The position numbers and the translations under genes are program-made. The notes below the pieces were generated by a model. It ran no database searches. It saw nothing but the letters and a program-made list of their open reading frames with translations, and had not been told where the DNA came from. DNA of 15,589 nucleotides from contig JAMPED010000036.1 in NCBI GenBank assembly GCA_023665325.1, positions 1-15,589 of the forward strand, written 5' to 3'. Of the stretch, positions 1-5,961 are shown in pieces (position 1 is the stretch's first letter; each line of letters starts with the position of its first letter). The DNA comes from Acetobacter sp. Its GTDB lineage: Bacteria > Pseudomonadota > Alphaproteobacteria > RF32 > CAG-239.

Positions 1-6
1 TGCTAG

Positions 7-80
7 GGAGGAACGACCACAGCAACGTTTAGTTGTTCGCGCAAGTAGGAAAACAGAGTTTTCCGTAGCGGCGCAATCCA
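7..80 (+). repeat. Family C repeat, left copy (two-hairpin element)
   Basis: This segment is nearly identical to 4043-4112. It holds two inverted repeats in series: AACGACC...AGTTGTT around 11-38, and GGAAAAC-AGA-GTTTTCC near 47-63. It ends in GCGCAATCCA, the same type of end as the family B elements (GGCAATCCA), so it may be a long-core relative of family B. The short tail at 81-101 (CAAACCAGTGACGCAGTCACACC) carries a small GTGAC/GTCAC hairpin that also follows family B copies. No gene is seen at 1-234. Confidence 0.75.
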
Positions 81-109
81 CAAACCAGTGACGCAGTCAC
101 ACCCTCACT

Positions 110-222
110 GTCATCCCTCTCAGGGTGCCCTGCTCCGGCACCCTGAGTCAAGGGATCTCCCACCCCAAACCCTCCTCCCCTCCCATTGTCATCCCTCGGA
201 GCAACATCCCGTCAAGAAATCC
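110..222 (+). repeat. Family A palindromic repeat (CAGGGTGCC core) plus a decayed copy
   Basis: The full copy at 110-160 has the arm GTCATCCCT, a 29-base self-complementary core (CTCAGGGTGCC / GGCACCCTGAG) and the closing arm TCAAGGGATCTCC. A decayed copy at 188-222 keeps GTCATCCCT and GTCAAG, but its core (CGGAGCAACATCCCG) has lost good pairing. Both sit just downstream of the 3' end of the tail gene that stops at 235. Confidence 0.85.
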
Positions 223-234
223 CCCAGTCCAAAC

Positions 235-825
235 TTACCAAGCCTGTCGCACCAAAACCCAACTATTCTCCGGCACCAACTCAACATCTTTCAAAATCTC
301 ATTATTAAGTTCCGCCTGCCTAATAAGTGCAAAAAATTCTTCTTCAAAAGCTTGCTTAATCGTAAGTGAATGTTTAAGACGCATCGCCAACTCAGCAGCA
401 ATTTTCGCCGCCAACGCCTCACGAAACAACAACGAAAACATCACATCATCATCAATCCGTTTCACATATTCCACACTAATCCCCGCTTTCGCCGCAGTCA
501 CCACACAATTATTGGCAACCTCATAGTTCTGCATCAAAAGAGCCTGTGCATCGTCCACCAATTCCTTATCCGCCCCAAACACTTTCATCAAAAGCAAACA
601 ATCCGCCGGCAATCGATACATATATTTATCACCAAACATCTCCTCACATCGCGCCAAAGATTTAACTTCCACGGCAAAACGCCACGGATACGAAGACAAC
701 AATAAATCTTTAATATCCGTATAAAGAATATCATAAGTTCTACCAAACGCGGCATCATTCAAAGAAGACACCGGTGGTTCCCCGAGTTTCAACAACGCTC
801 GATTAACAATTTCAATTTTAGACAT
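235..825 (-). CDS. Tail tubular protein A-like (gp11-type tail adaptor)
   Basis: This predicted 196-residue protein resembles the tail tubular protein A family of podoviruses (T7 gp11 type), which forms the adaptor ring between the portal and the tail nozzle. The N-terminal pattern supports this: the segment NRALLKLGEPPVSSLND (residues 8-24) matches the family signature A-x2-LGE-PPVSSL-D, and it is followed by a helical stretch ending in SSYPWRF (residues 44-50), the usual pW.F site. The start at 825 is chosen over an upstream ATG at 861 because GGAGG lies at 831-835, five bases before it; the upstream ATG also falls inside a terminator hairpin. It is the leftmost gene seen and lies downstream of an accessory block that separates it from the capsid genes. 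The family call is from pattern recognition, not a search. Confidence 0.75.
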   Translation of the reverse strand: MSKIEIVNRALLKLGEPPVSSLNDAAFGRTYDILYTDIKDLLLSSYPWRFAVEVKSLARCEEMFGDKYMYRLPADCLLLMKVFGADKELVDDAQALLMQNYEVANNCVVTAAKAGISVEYVKRIDDDVMFSLLFREALAAKIAAELAMRLKHSLTIKQAFEEEFFALIRQAELNNEILKDVELVPENSWVLVRQAW

Positions 826-838
826 AACAACCTCCAAT

Positions 839-863
839 AAAAAAAGGATGGCAAAAACCATCC
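839..863 (-). terminator. Rho-independent terminator in the leader of the tail gene
   Basis: Read on the minus strand, GGATGG pairs with CCATCC around a six-base loop and is followed by seven T. The hairpin lies about 280 bases past the previous gene end (1147) and only a few bases before the ribosome binding site of the tail gene (GGAGG, 831-835). It could end transcription from the accessory block or act as a conditional leader terminator. Confidence 0.75.
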
Positions 864-958
864 ATTAAACAAAAAAACTCTCTACCCGCCACCCCGCAAC
901 CCAAAGTTAAACAGGTGCGGCTCACACCGTCATCCCTCTCTCCAAGCATCCCTCCCCC

Positions 959-1099
959 ATCATCCCTCTTTTCTCTGTCATCCCTCGGCTTGCCTGCAAG
1001 CCGTCAAGGGCTCTCCCACTCCACACCGCAGCCCAATCGTTGCCCGTGGCGCTGCCACTGTCATCCCTCGGCTTGCCTGCAAGCCGTCAAGGGATCTCC
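959..1099 (+). repeat. Two family A repeats with a family E module between
   Basis: Full family A copies lie at 977-1016 and 1060-1099, both with the core CGGCTTGC-CT-GCAAGCCG. Half-arms (CATCCCT) precede the first near 930 and 959. Between them, 1027-1059 is the family E module (CCCAATCGTTGCCCGTGGCG...), also found near 2121, 3001, 8586 and 15041. These repeats make up most of the 321-base gap 826-1146. Confidence 0.85.
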
Positions 1100-1112
1100 C
1101 TCTTTAAGCGTC

Positions 1113-1146
1113 CCTCCCCATCATCACAGCAAACATCATCACCGTT
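1113..1146 (-). pseudogene. Possible remnant of another small membrane protein
   Basis: On the minus strand this stretch reads GTGATGATGTTTGCTGTGATG, closely resembling part of the membrane-segment coding sequence of the 61-residue gene just upstream (near 1245-1270). Translated in its open frame it gives TVMMFAVMMG against LVMMLAVMGI in that gene. This suggests a decayed extra copy, but the match is short and could be chance in low-complexity hydrophobic coding sequence. Confidence 0.25.
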
Positions 1147-1332
1147 CTAATCACAAAATTCCATACAAGAATGCTTATTTTCACCTTTCTCTACACAATC
1201 ATTTACACATTTCGTTTCCAAAAAATAAAAATAAATTATTCCCATCACAGCCAACATCATCACCAACAAAAAATTCGGCAATAAAATCGTTTTAAAAAAA
1301 TATTTCCAACAACTATCATCGGATTTTTTCAT
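1147..1332 (-). CDS. Small cysteine-rich membrane protein (61 aa)
   Basis: I do not recognise this protein. It has a charged N-terminus (MKKSDDSCWKYFF), one hydrophobic segment at about residues 16-37, and a cysteine-rich tail: CVNDCVEKG...CMEFCD, four cysteines as two C-x3-C pairs. The same tail pattern occurs in the next two genes upstream, so this is the last member of a tandem set. A GGAG lies about 11 bases before the start, and the leader (ACGGAGAATATG...) closely resembles the one before the 49-residue gene starting at 1894, pointing to duplication of gene and leader together. A single-pass membrane location with the tail outside the cytoplasm is likely but inferred. Confidence 0.65.
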   Translation of the reverse strand: MKKSDDSCWKYFFKTILLPNFLLVMMLAVMGIIYFYFLETKCVNDCVEKGENKHSCMEFCD

Positions 1333-1350
1333 TCTTCATATTCTCCGTCC

Positions 1351-1518
1351 TTAATTCACACAAATTTCCTCACGGCATCCATCTTCACCCATTCCGTTTT
1401 TCAAACAATTAGCCATACACGCTTCGTCAAATTCCGTTGCCATACCACCCAGCCAAAACGCCGCTAAAACAAGCAAAAAGGCAATCCCAAGCCAAATCAA
1501 CACCAAAAAAAATTTCAC
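1351..1518 (-). CDS. Small cysteine-rich membrane protein with GTG start (55 aa)
   Basis: This gene is easy to miss because it is short and starts with GTG. The translation begins (M)KFFLVLIWLGIAFLLVL, a membrane segment of about residues 2-25. It ends in a tail of ACMANCLKNGMGEDGCREE and ICVN, whose cysteines (residues 34, 38, 48 and 53) match the spacing in the neighbours on both sides. The start lies just after the stop of the upstream gene, with GGAGAG overlapping that stop as the ribosome binding site, so translation is probably coupled. Its stop at 1351 lies 18 bases before the next gene starts. Function is unknown; the shared cysteine pattern and tight spacing make it real. Confidence 0.7.
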   Translation of the reverse strand: MKFFLVLIWLGIAFLLVLAAFWLGGMATEFDEACMANCLKNGMGEDGCREEICVN

Positions 1519-1521
1519 CCT

Positions 1522-1728
1522 CTACTCTCCACAAACTTCAATCAGACAAGCTTCTTCATCAATCCCCTCTTTCACACAATCAACCATACACGCCCGCACA
1601 CCAAACCACCAATAAAGCAAATAAGAAAGCAAAAACCCGCCGCCAATCATCGCCAAAACATATACAATAAACCGAACCATCCTCCCAACAATCAACCTAC
1701 AGCTCAACGTCTCTTCATACTCACTCAT
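1522..1728 (-). CDS. Small cysteine-rich membrane protein (68 aa)
   Basis: This is the longest member of the tandem set with the C-x3-C tail. The hydrophobic segment covers about residues 20-42 and is followed by ACMVDCVKEGIDEEAC and CGE at the end. The start at 1728 (MSEYEE) is preferred over the ATG at 1755: GGAG at 1737-1740 sits eight bases before it, and the longer form would overlap the 49-residue gene in another frame. No family is recognised. Four conserved cysteines suggest two disulfides outside the cytoplasm, or metal binding. Confidence 0.7.
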   Translation of the reverse strand: MSEYEETLSCRLIVGRMVRFIVYVLAMIGGGFLLSYLLYWWFGVRACMVDCVKEGIDEEACLIEVCGE

Positions 1729-1744
1729 AAAAACCACTCCGCAA

Positions 1745-1894
1745 CTACTCGCCAACCGCCAAATGCAAATAAATCATCATCCCCACCACAAAAAGTCCAA
1801 TCACCGCCAAAATCCAAACGACTGCCATCTTAAAAAAAGACAGCAGCCGCCCCTTTTTCTCCATCAAAACCACATCACTAACGAATTTTTTCAT
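1745..1894 (-). CDS. Small single-pass membrane protein (49 aa)
   Basis: This short open frame has a basic N-terminal region (MKKFVSDVVLMEKKGR), a hydrophobic segment at about residues 23-44 (AVVWILAVIGLFVVGMMIYL) and a brief end (HLAVGE). It lacks the cysteine tail of its neighbours. Its start overlaps by 17 bases the stop of a gene remnant at 1878-2015, the same overlap style as the pair 3296-3883 / 3073-3309. Its leader resembles that of the 61-residue gene at 1332, which supports translation. Function unknown. Confidence 0.55.
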   Translation of the reverse strand: MKKFVSDVVLMEKKGRLLSFFKMAVVWILAVIGLFVVGMMIYLHLAVGE

Positions 1895-2015
1895 TTCGCA
1901 TATTTTCCGTTCGTAAATAATCTAATAAAATTTCACAAGCTACATCTAAATTGTCTGCTCCGACTTTACTTCCTAATTCATTATTTTTCAAGTCTTTTTT
2001 ACTATCTGCTCTCTG
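1878..2015 (-). pseudogene. C-terminal gene remnant cut off at a repeat (45 codons)
   Basis: An open frame reads KKDLKNNELG, VGADNLDVACEILLDYLR and MRNEKIR and ends at a TAG at 1878. It has no credible start. Upstream, the frame hits a TGA at 2016-2018, inside the repeat arm GTCATCC that begins at 2015, so the coding sequence ends exactly where the repeat starts. The fragment resembles the remnant at 2800-3024 (DSxKDLKN...G...G...C-x-ILL). The 5' part was probably lost when repeat DNA arrived or recombined. It may be the tail end of a larger soluble protein. Confidence 0.5.
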
Positions 2016-2275
2016 TCATCCCTCGACTTACCATCCTTCCTCGTCATTGCGAGGAGCGTTAGCGACGTGGCAATCCATAACCACAAAAGTCCGCTCGTTA
2101 AAAATCACACTCTCTCCACACCGCAGCCCATCGTTGCCCGTGGCGCTGCCCCATACTCTCACGAGATCGCTTGACTTCGCTACGCTCAGAGCGATGACAT
2201 ATTAAAAGAAACAAATCCATACTCGCTTTTCTGTGTCATCCCTCGAATGGCAACGCCATTCGTCAAGGGATCTCC
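2015..2275 (+). repeat. Mosaic of repeat modules (A, B, D, E)
   Basis: In order: a broken family A arm at 2015; a family B element at 2043-2077 (GTCATTGCGAGGAGCG...GTGGCAATCC); module D at 2075-2115 (AACCACAAAAGTCCGCTCG...), repeated near 8540; module E at about 2117-2151; a divergent family A relative in reverse orientation at 2163-2198 (GATCGCTTGAC...AGCGATGAC); and a full family A copy at 2235-2275 with core CGAATGGC-AAC-GCCATTCG. These fill the gap between the remnant and the gene that stops at 2288. No other gene is seen here. Confidence 0.8.
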
Positions 2276-2287
2276 CACATATTTTCC

Positions 2288-2731
2288 TTATCTAACCTCC
2301 GTTCCTTGCTCCAACTGAATCACAGACCAATTCATATAACAGTACCCCATTTCATCCACTTTTCGCCATTTACCTTTTAAAACAACACACTCTGATTCAG
2401 ATATAACCTTCTCAGAACAAACTCCCAAATCCGCACACACATCTTCATCACTTTCCGGATGCAATCTACTTGAAAACATCTTACATCCAAACACCAAAAC
2501 CAGCCCTACCAATATAACCATCAGACAAACTGCTCTTTTTTTATGTCGGAGCAAACCACTTCCGCCATAAATATATGCTAATCCACCGACCCAACCCAGC
2601 CCTGTCAACAAATATTCCGCATCACGCCAAACTAAAACCATACTAGCCAGCACCAAAACCAGCCCCATCAGATAAACTAATCCTAAAACCCCTTTCGCCA
2701 TCCCATAAAAAAACAATTTAATTTTATCCAT
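2288..2731 (-). CDS. Membrane protein with cysteine-rich C-terminal domain (147 aa)
   Basis: I do not recognise a family. The N-terminal two thirds hold three hydrophobic stretches (about residues 8-36, 41-59 and 66-83). The last 60 residues are polar and rich in cysteine: CADLGVC, SECVVLKGKWRK and MGYCYMNW. The C-x4-GKW...C portion resembles CLDTGGVWDGNEKRC in the gene ending at 3073, so the two tails may be related. The start at 2731 (MDKIKLFF) is chosen because AGGATTGG precedes it; the ATG at 2758 lacks a ribosome binding site. It lies downstream of a gene remnant (2800-3024), echoing the soluble-plus-membrane pairing in this block. Confidence 0.6.
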   Translation of the reverse strand: MDKIKLFFYGMAKGVLGLVYLMGLVLVLASMVLVWRDAEYLLTGLGWVGGLAYIYGGSGLLRHKKRAVCLMVILVGLVLVFGCKMFSSRLHPESDEDVCADLGVCSEKVISESECVVLKGKWRKVDEMGYCYMNWSVIQLEQGTEVR

Positions 2732-2799
2732 ACCCAATCCTAAACTAATAAAAAACACAATAAGACTATAAATAAAAAATTTTTAGAAAGCAAAACAAT

Positions 2800-3024
2800 T
2801 TATTTAATTTTTTTCTTTAATAATATATCACAATCCCCTTTTGTACGATAATTAAATCCATATCCTATACCATATAAATCATTTTTTAAATCCTTTGCAC
2901 TATCTTTCAAAACATTAACTACCCCACCATATTGCTTACGTTGTTTTTCACTTGTGAGTTTAAAATACAAATCATCAAGCTCTTTTAATACACCACCCGC
3001 CGCAGCCCATCGTTGCCCGTGCTG
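2800..3024 (-). pseudogene. C-terminal gene remnant with its 5' end replaced by repeat DNA
   Basis: The minus-strand frame reads GGVLKELDDLYFKLTSEKQ, KQYGGVVNVLKDSAKDLKND, YGIGYGFNYRTKGDCDILL and KKKIK before a TAA at 2800. Unique sequence covers about 2800-2997; from there the frame runs into a family E repeat and meets TAG at 3025-3027. No start codon with a ribosome binding site exists. It shares the DS-x-KDLKN...G...C-x-ILL pattern with the remnant at 1878-2015, so both look like tails of one protein family. It is followed by a membrane protein gene. Confidence 0.5.
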
Positions 3025-3050
3025 CTAGCACCGTTGCCTGTGGTGCTGGC
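2998..3050 (+). repeat. Family E module, duplicated
   Basis: CGCAGCCCATCGTTGCCCGTG occurs here and is followed by a partly repeated CCGTTGCCTGTGGTGCTGGC. Single copies lie near 1027, 2117, 8586 and 15041. The element abuts and appears to replace the 5' end of the remnant at 2800-2997. Confidence 0.6.
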
Positions 3051-3072
3051 ATCGCTACCATAACATATGCCT

Positions 3073-3309
3073 TCACTTCAGCGGCACACACCCATCAACC
3101 TCATTCCAAGTCAAGCAATCTTGCCGACATCTTTTCTCATTTCCATCCCAAACACCACCAGTATCCAAACAGCTACCATCTTTATCAAACCACCAAAGTA
3201 AAAATAAACTAATAAAAAAACAAACTAAAATAAAACGAAAAACACGCCCCATTCTTTGCAATAATTCCGTCATTGTTTTCCAAACAACAATCTTTTTAAT
3301 ATTTTTCAT
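3073..3309 (-). CDS. Small membrane protein with CxxxGGVW cysteine-rich tail (78 aa)
   Basis: The protein has a basic N-terminus, one hydrophobic segment (about residues 25-41, FILVCFFISLFLLWWF) and a tail of CLDTGGVWDGNEKRCRQDCL plus DGCVPLK, with four cysteines. Small proteins with a CLDxGGxW...C.xDC tail seem familiar from accessory regions of other proteobacteria, but I cannot name the family. The start at 3309 has AAAGGA just before it and overlaps the stop of the 195-residue gene by 14 bases, so the two are probably translated together. It could be an immunity or partner protein of that gene product. Confidence 0.65.
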   Translation of the reverse strand: MKNIKKIVVWKTMTELLQRMGRVFRFILVCFFISLFLLWWFDKDGSCLDTGGVWDGNEKRCRQDCLTWNEVDGCVPLK

Positions 3310-3883
3310 TGATTCCTTTAACCCTATGATATTTACAAGCATCCCGAGAATCATTGTATAAACTACTTTTTACCTGTTGTCTACCCTGTAAATTAACATC
3401 TTTATCGTGTAAGTAATCCAAATAAGCCTCAAAAGGAGACAAATTTCTAAATATTCTATTTTTAAAATAATCAACTCTTTCTTTTGCATTACCCAAAAGT
3501 TCTGCTGTTTTCTCTCCATACTTTCCTCTTTTTGCAGCCTCAAAATTTGCTTTACAATGAAAATAATCGTCCGAACCAACTGTATTATCTTGTTTCATAT
3601 CTTTATAATTTCGATATAAATCACCAATAGCATCCATTACTTGTTTTATATTACTTTCCGTCTCATCTTCATCACGCTGTTTCTGCCGTCTTTCCTCTAA
3701 GACCTCATCCAAAACATCCTTCGCAAACATAAAATCAATTCCATCCGCTTCGGGATTATCTTCTAATGCTTGCACATCATCCTTATATTTATCAAGCAAA
3801 CTATGCATCTTCCGTTTACGCTCACGTTTACCATCCCTATTACCTAATATATCATTTGCATATTGCGTCCAAATATCTTCCAT
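3296..3883 (-). CDS. Unknown soluble protein (195 aa) with YFHCKAN motif
   Basis: No function can be given. The first 100 residues are highly charged and probably helical (RKRKMHSLLDKYKDD; LEERRQKQRDEDETE). A second domain begins near residue 104 and includes DDYFHCKANFEAAKRGKYGE (105-124) and, later, DACKYHRVKGINEKY (181-195); the H, C and K positions look conserved-motif-like. There is no signal peptide. The start at 3883 is supported by GGAG eight bases upstream in a leader (TTTTATGGAGATATTGTA) that matches the one used by phage genes such as that at 10714. Its stop overlaps the next gene, a membrane protein. This pairing suggests a protein with a dedicated membrane partner; a toxin-immunity pair is one option. 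Confidence 0.6.
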   Translation of the reverse strand: MEDIWTQYANDILGNRDGKRERKRKMHSLLDKYKDDVQALEDNPEADGIDFMFAKDVLDEVLEERRQKQRDEDETESNIKQVMDAIGDLYRNYKDMKQDNTVGSDDYFHCKANFEAAKRGKYGEKTAELLGNAKERVDYFKNRIFRNLSPFEAYLDYLHDKDVNLQGRQQVKSSLYNDSRDACKYHRVKGINEKY

Positions 3884-3927
3884 TACAATATCTCCATAAA
3901 ACAAAAAACAATTTTCATTATCCACCC

Positions 3928-4243
3928 GTCATTGCAAGTTACTTTCTTCCCCCTGTCGGCTGAGGAGAAAAACAATCCATCCCCCCCGTCATTGCGAGGA
4001 GCGTTAGCGACGTGGCAAACTTCTCTTAACGTTGCAAGGAAGGAACAACCACAGCAACGTTTAGTTGTTCGCGCAAGTAGGAAAACAGAGTTTTCCGTAG
4101 CGGCGCAATCCATAAACCCCACCGCCGCCCGTCATTGCGAGCGCCGCCGTAAGGCACAAGCGCGTGGCAATCCACAAACCAGTGACGTAGTCACTCCATA
4201 CCTGTCATCCCTCGGCTTGCCTGCAAGCCGTCAAGGGATCTCC
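3928..4243 (+). repeat. Repeat cluster between the cement gene and accessory block
   Basis: In order: a family B fragment at 3928; family B at 3988-4020; family C at 4043-4112, nearly identical to 7-80; a larger family B copy at 4131-4193 with core GCGCCGCCGTAAGGC and a GTGAC-GTA-GTCAC tail hairpin; and family A at 4204-4243 with core CGGCTTGC-CT-GCAAGCCG. The gap 3884-4345 holds no gene that I can support. Confidence 0.8.
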
Positions 4244-4345
4244 TACCCCAAGAGCGCATCCTCAATTGTTGCCCACGCCACAACCCCAAAAAGTCAAAAA
4301 ATCACAGGAGGCAAGCCCAAACTCACCTCCCGTCTCCACCGTCAC

Positions 4346-4723
4346 TTATCGAGCCAAATAACCCAAAGTCACGCGCACACCGCCAGAGTTCCCAGCTGCC
4401 GAAGTCGCTGCCGCCATAACGTATGCTTTCACATCAGCAGGCAAAGTCACCGTCGCCATCAATTCGCCATCCGCAAAAGTCTTCCCTTTCGCCACAGTAA
4501 TTGTCTGCAAATCAGCAAAACCACCATTTTCAGTATCACCGTGTTTTAAGGTAATCACCACCGCAGCACCGCTAGTAGAAACTTCCCCCTTCGCAAACAC
4601 GTTCACACACAACGCTCCCTGAGTACTCCCAGCTGCAACCACTTTATCAGAAGCAACCGCAGCCGCGCTCAAATCATCGTTAATTAAGTCTTCACCATAA
4701 ACTTTTAAAATATTATTCATCAT
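4346..4723 (-). CDS. Capsid cement (decoration) protein, Bbp16-like
   Basis: The 125-residue product is beta-rich and low in charge, as expected for a capsid surface protein. It resembles the Bbp16 capsid cement family of Bordetella phage BPP-1: an N-terminal polar stretch, alternating hydrophobic strands (GALCVNVFAKGEV, AAVVITLKHGD), and an end of ATVTLPADVKAYVMAAA then GGVRVTLGYLAR. The start at 4723 has GGAGG then ATATTGTG before it, matching the leaders of other phage genes here. It lies 18 bases after the major capsid gene, the usual neighbour of a cement gene. It is the last head gene before the accessory block. Confidence 0.7.
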   Translation of the reverse strand: MMNNILKVYGEDLINDDLSAAAVASDKVVAAGSTQGALCVNVFAKGEVSTSGAAVVITLKHGDTENGGFADLQTITVAKGKTFADGELMATVTLPADVKAYVMAAATSAAGNSGGVRVTLGYLAR

Positions 4724-4741
4724 CACAATATCCTCCACCAA

Positions 4742-5641
4742 TTAAGCTAATGTAACGGCATCTTCAGTACCGTTCTTAAAGTTATAAGAAGTAATAAAGC
4801 GAATGCCATTCCAAGACATAAAGCTACGGTTCACATCATAATCCGCATTAGAAGTCTGTAACACAGCCCCTTTATATTTGCTCAAGAAAGAAAGCACTTT
4901 CGGATGGCAGAAAATAAATGTAGACGCAGGCGTAGCTTTTGCATCAATCAACATATTGTCAACCTGCTCCGCTGTCGGAATTTTATCGCCAGTAATGTTC
5001 ACAATCGCAGACACCGCATCCGGATTAGCTAATTGCACACCAATATATCCCTTAATACGCACACCATACCCTAACACACCATTAGTGTTTTTATAAAGTG
5101 CAGAATTATTAAGCGGACAAGCATCCAACAATCCGTGCGTATTAGCTGTTTTAGAAGAATACAAACCAGTAACTTCCCCTTCAATAAAACGCACCGCCAC
5201 CATCGAATAGCAATTTTCAGTACCCAAAGCACTCACAGCCTTACCATTACCAACAGCATAAGGCAAAAAGTTATCATAAATAATTTTCTTTTCAGCCGTT
5301 TGACCAGCTTGTTTCAGGAGTACAGGAATTTTCTTTCCAAAATACTCACCCACACCAATCACCGAACCTTTATCTTCCGGCAAAAAGATTTCACCACCCA
5401 AAATAGACAGGTCGATTTTTTTCAAATTTGAATCCACCTTCATCTCAGGCAATGGCTGATTGATATCAACAAAACCAGCCCCACTAATTTCAGCCACTTC
5501 TTCATAAGCATTCCAAAGTCCGTGAGTAGACGGTTCAAAACGCATATTATCCAAAATCGGAGACTCTTCAGTTAAATGATTAACATAATGCTCCTGCTTC
5601 TGAGACAAAGCAACAGCAATTTCTTTTAATGTATTAGACAT
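4742..5641 (-). CDS. Major capsid protein (Bbp17 / GP7-like)
   Basis: This 299-residue protein is the likely shell subunit. The opening part fits the podovirus capsid family: an N-terminal helix, then LTEESPILDNMRF (residues 23-35), THGLWNAYEE (39-48) and GAGFVDINQPLPE (54-66), a pattern I associate with GP7-type major capsid proteins. The C-terminal half contains GYIGVQLANPDAVSAIVNIT and a STFIFCHPKVLSFLSKY segment, typical of an HK97-fold P-domain helix and strand. AAGGAAAA precedes the start at 5641. The scaffold-like gene lies upstream and the cement gene downstream, which is the expected order. The family is inferred from pattern and position. Confidence 0.75.
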   Translation of the reverse strand: MSNTLKEIAVALSQKQEHYVNHLTEESPILDNMRFEPSTHGLWNAYEEVAEISGAGFVDINQPLPEMKVDSNLKKIDLSILGGEIFLPEDKGSVIGVGEYFGKKIPVLLKQAGQTAEKKIIYDNFLPYAVGNGKAVSALGTENCYSMVAVRFIEGEVTGLYSSKTANTHGLLDACPLNNSALYKNTNGVLGYGVRIKGYIGVQLANPDAVSAIVNITGDKIPTAEQVDNMLIDAKATPASTFIFCHPKVLSFLSKYKGAVLQTSNADYDVNRSFMSWNGIRFITSYNFKNGTEDAVTLA

Positions 5642-5708
5642 TAAATTTTCCTTTCAAAAATAAAATTAAACAAAAAAACACAATAAGACATCCAACAACT
5701 ACTTCCCC

Positions 5709-5923
5709 GTCATCCCTCTCTCTTTTCTGTGTCATCCCTCTCGCTTTTCTGTGTCATCCCTCGAATGGCAACGCCATTCGTCAAGGGATCTCCCACTCCA
5801 CGCCGCAGCCCGTCATTGCGAGGTCGTGGCGTCAGCCACACATACCGTGGCAATCCACAAACCGGTGCGAAGCACACCTCTCTGTCATCCCTCGGCTTGC
5901 TTGCAAGCCGTCAAGGGATCTCC
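5709..5923 (+). repeat. Family A and B cluster with 22-bp-period leaders
   Basis: GTCATCCCT occurs at 5709, 5731 and 5753, exactly 22 bases apart; the third opens a full family A copy (5753-5793, core CGAATGGC-AAC-GCCATTCG). A family B copy at 5812-5878 has core GTGGC-GTCA-GCCAC and a GGTGC-GAA-GCACACC tail hairpin. A further family A copy (5884-5923) has core CGGCTTGC-TT-GCAAGCCG. These fill the gap 5642-5961; no gene is seen. Confidence 0.85.
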
Positions 5924-5961
5924 TCACCCAAGAGAGCAAAAAGGAGGAAAAAAATCCCCCA

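Noticed and set aside
915..1295. Plus-strand open frame with SSLGLPASRQG-type peptides
   Set aside because: It reads through family A repeats, whose plus frames are all open, and lies opposite a real minus-strand gene. No ribosome binding site or family pattern. The same holds for similar frames at 88-526, 5729-5975, 8395-8819, 12526-13075 and 15080-15349.
3863..4549. Long plus-strand open frame (228 codons)
   Set aside because: It is made of repeat families A, B and C and then runs antisense into the cement gene. The length reflects the stop-free repeats, not a protein.
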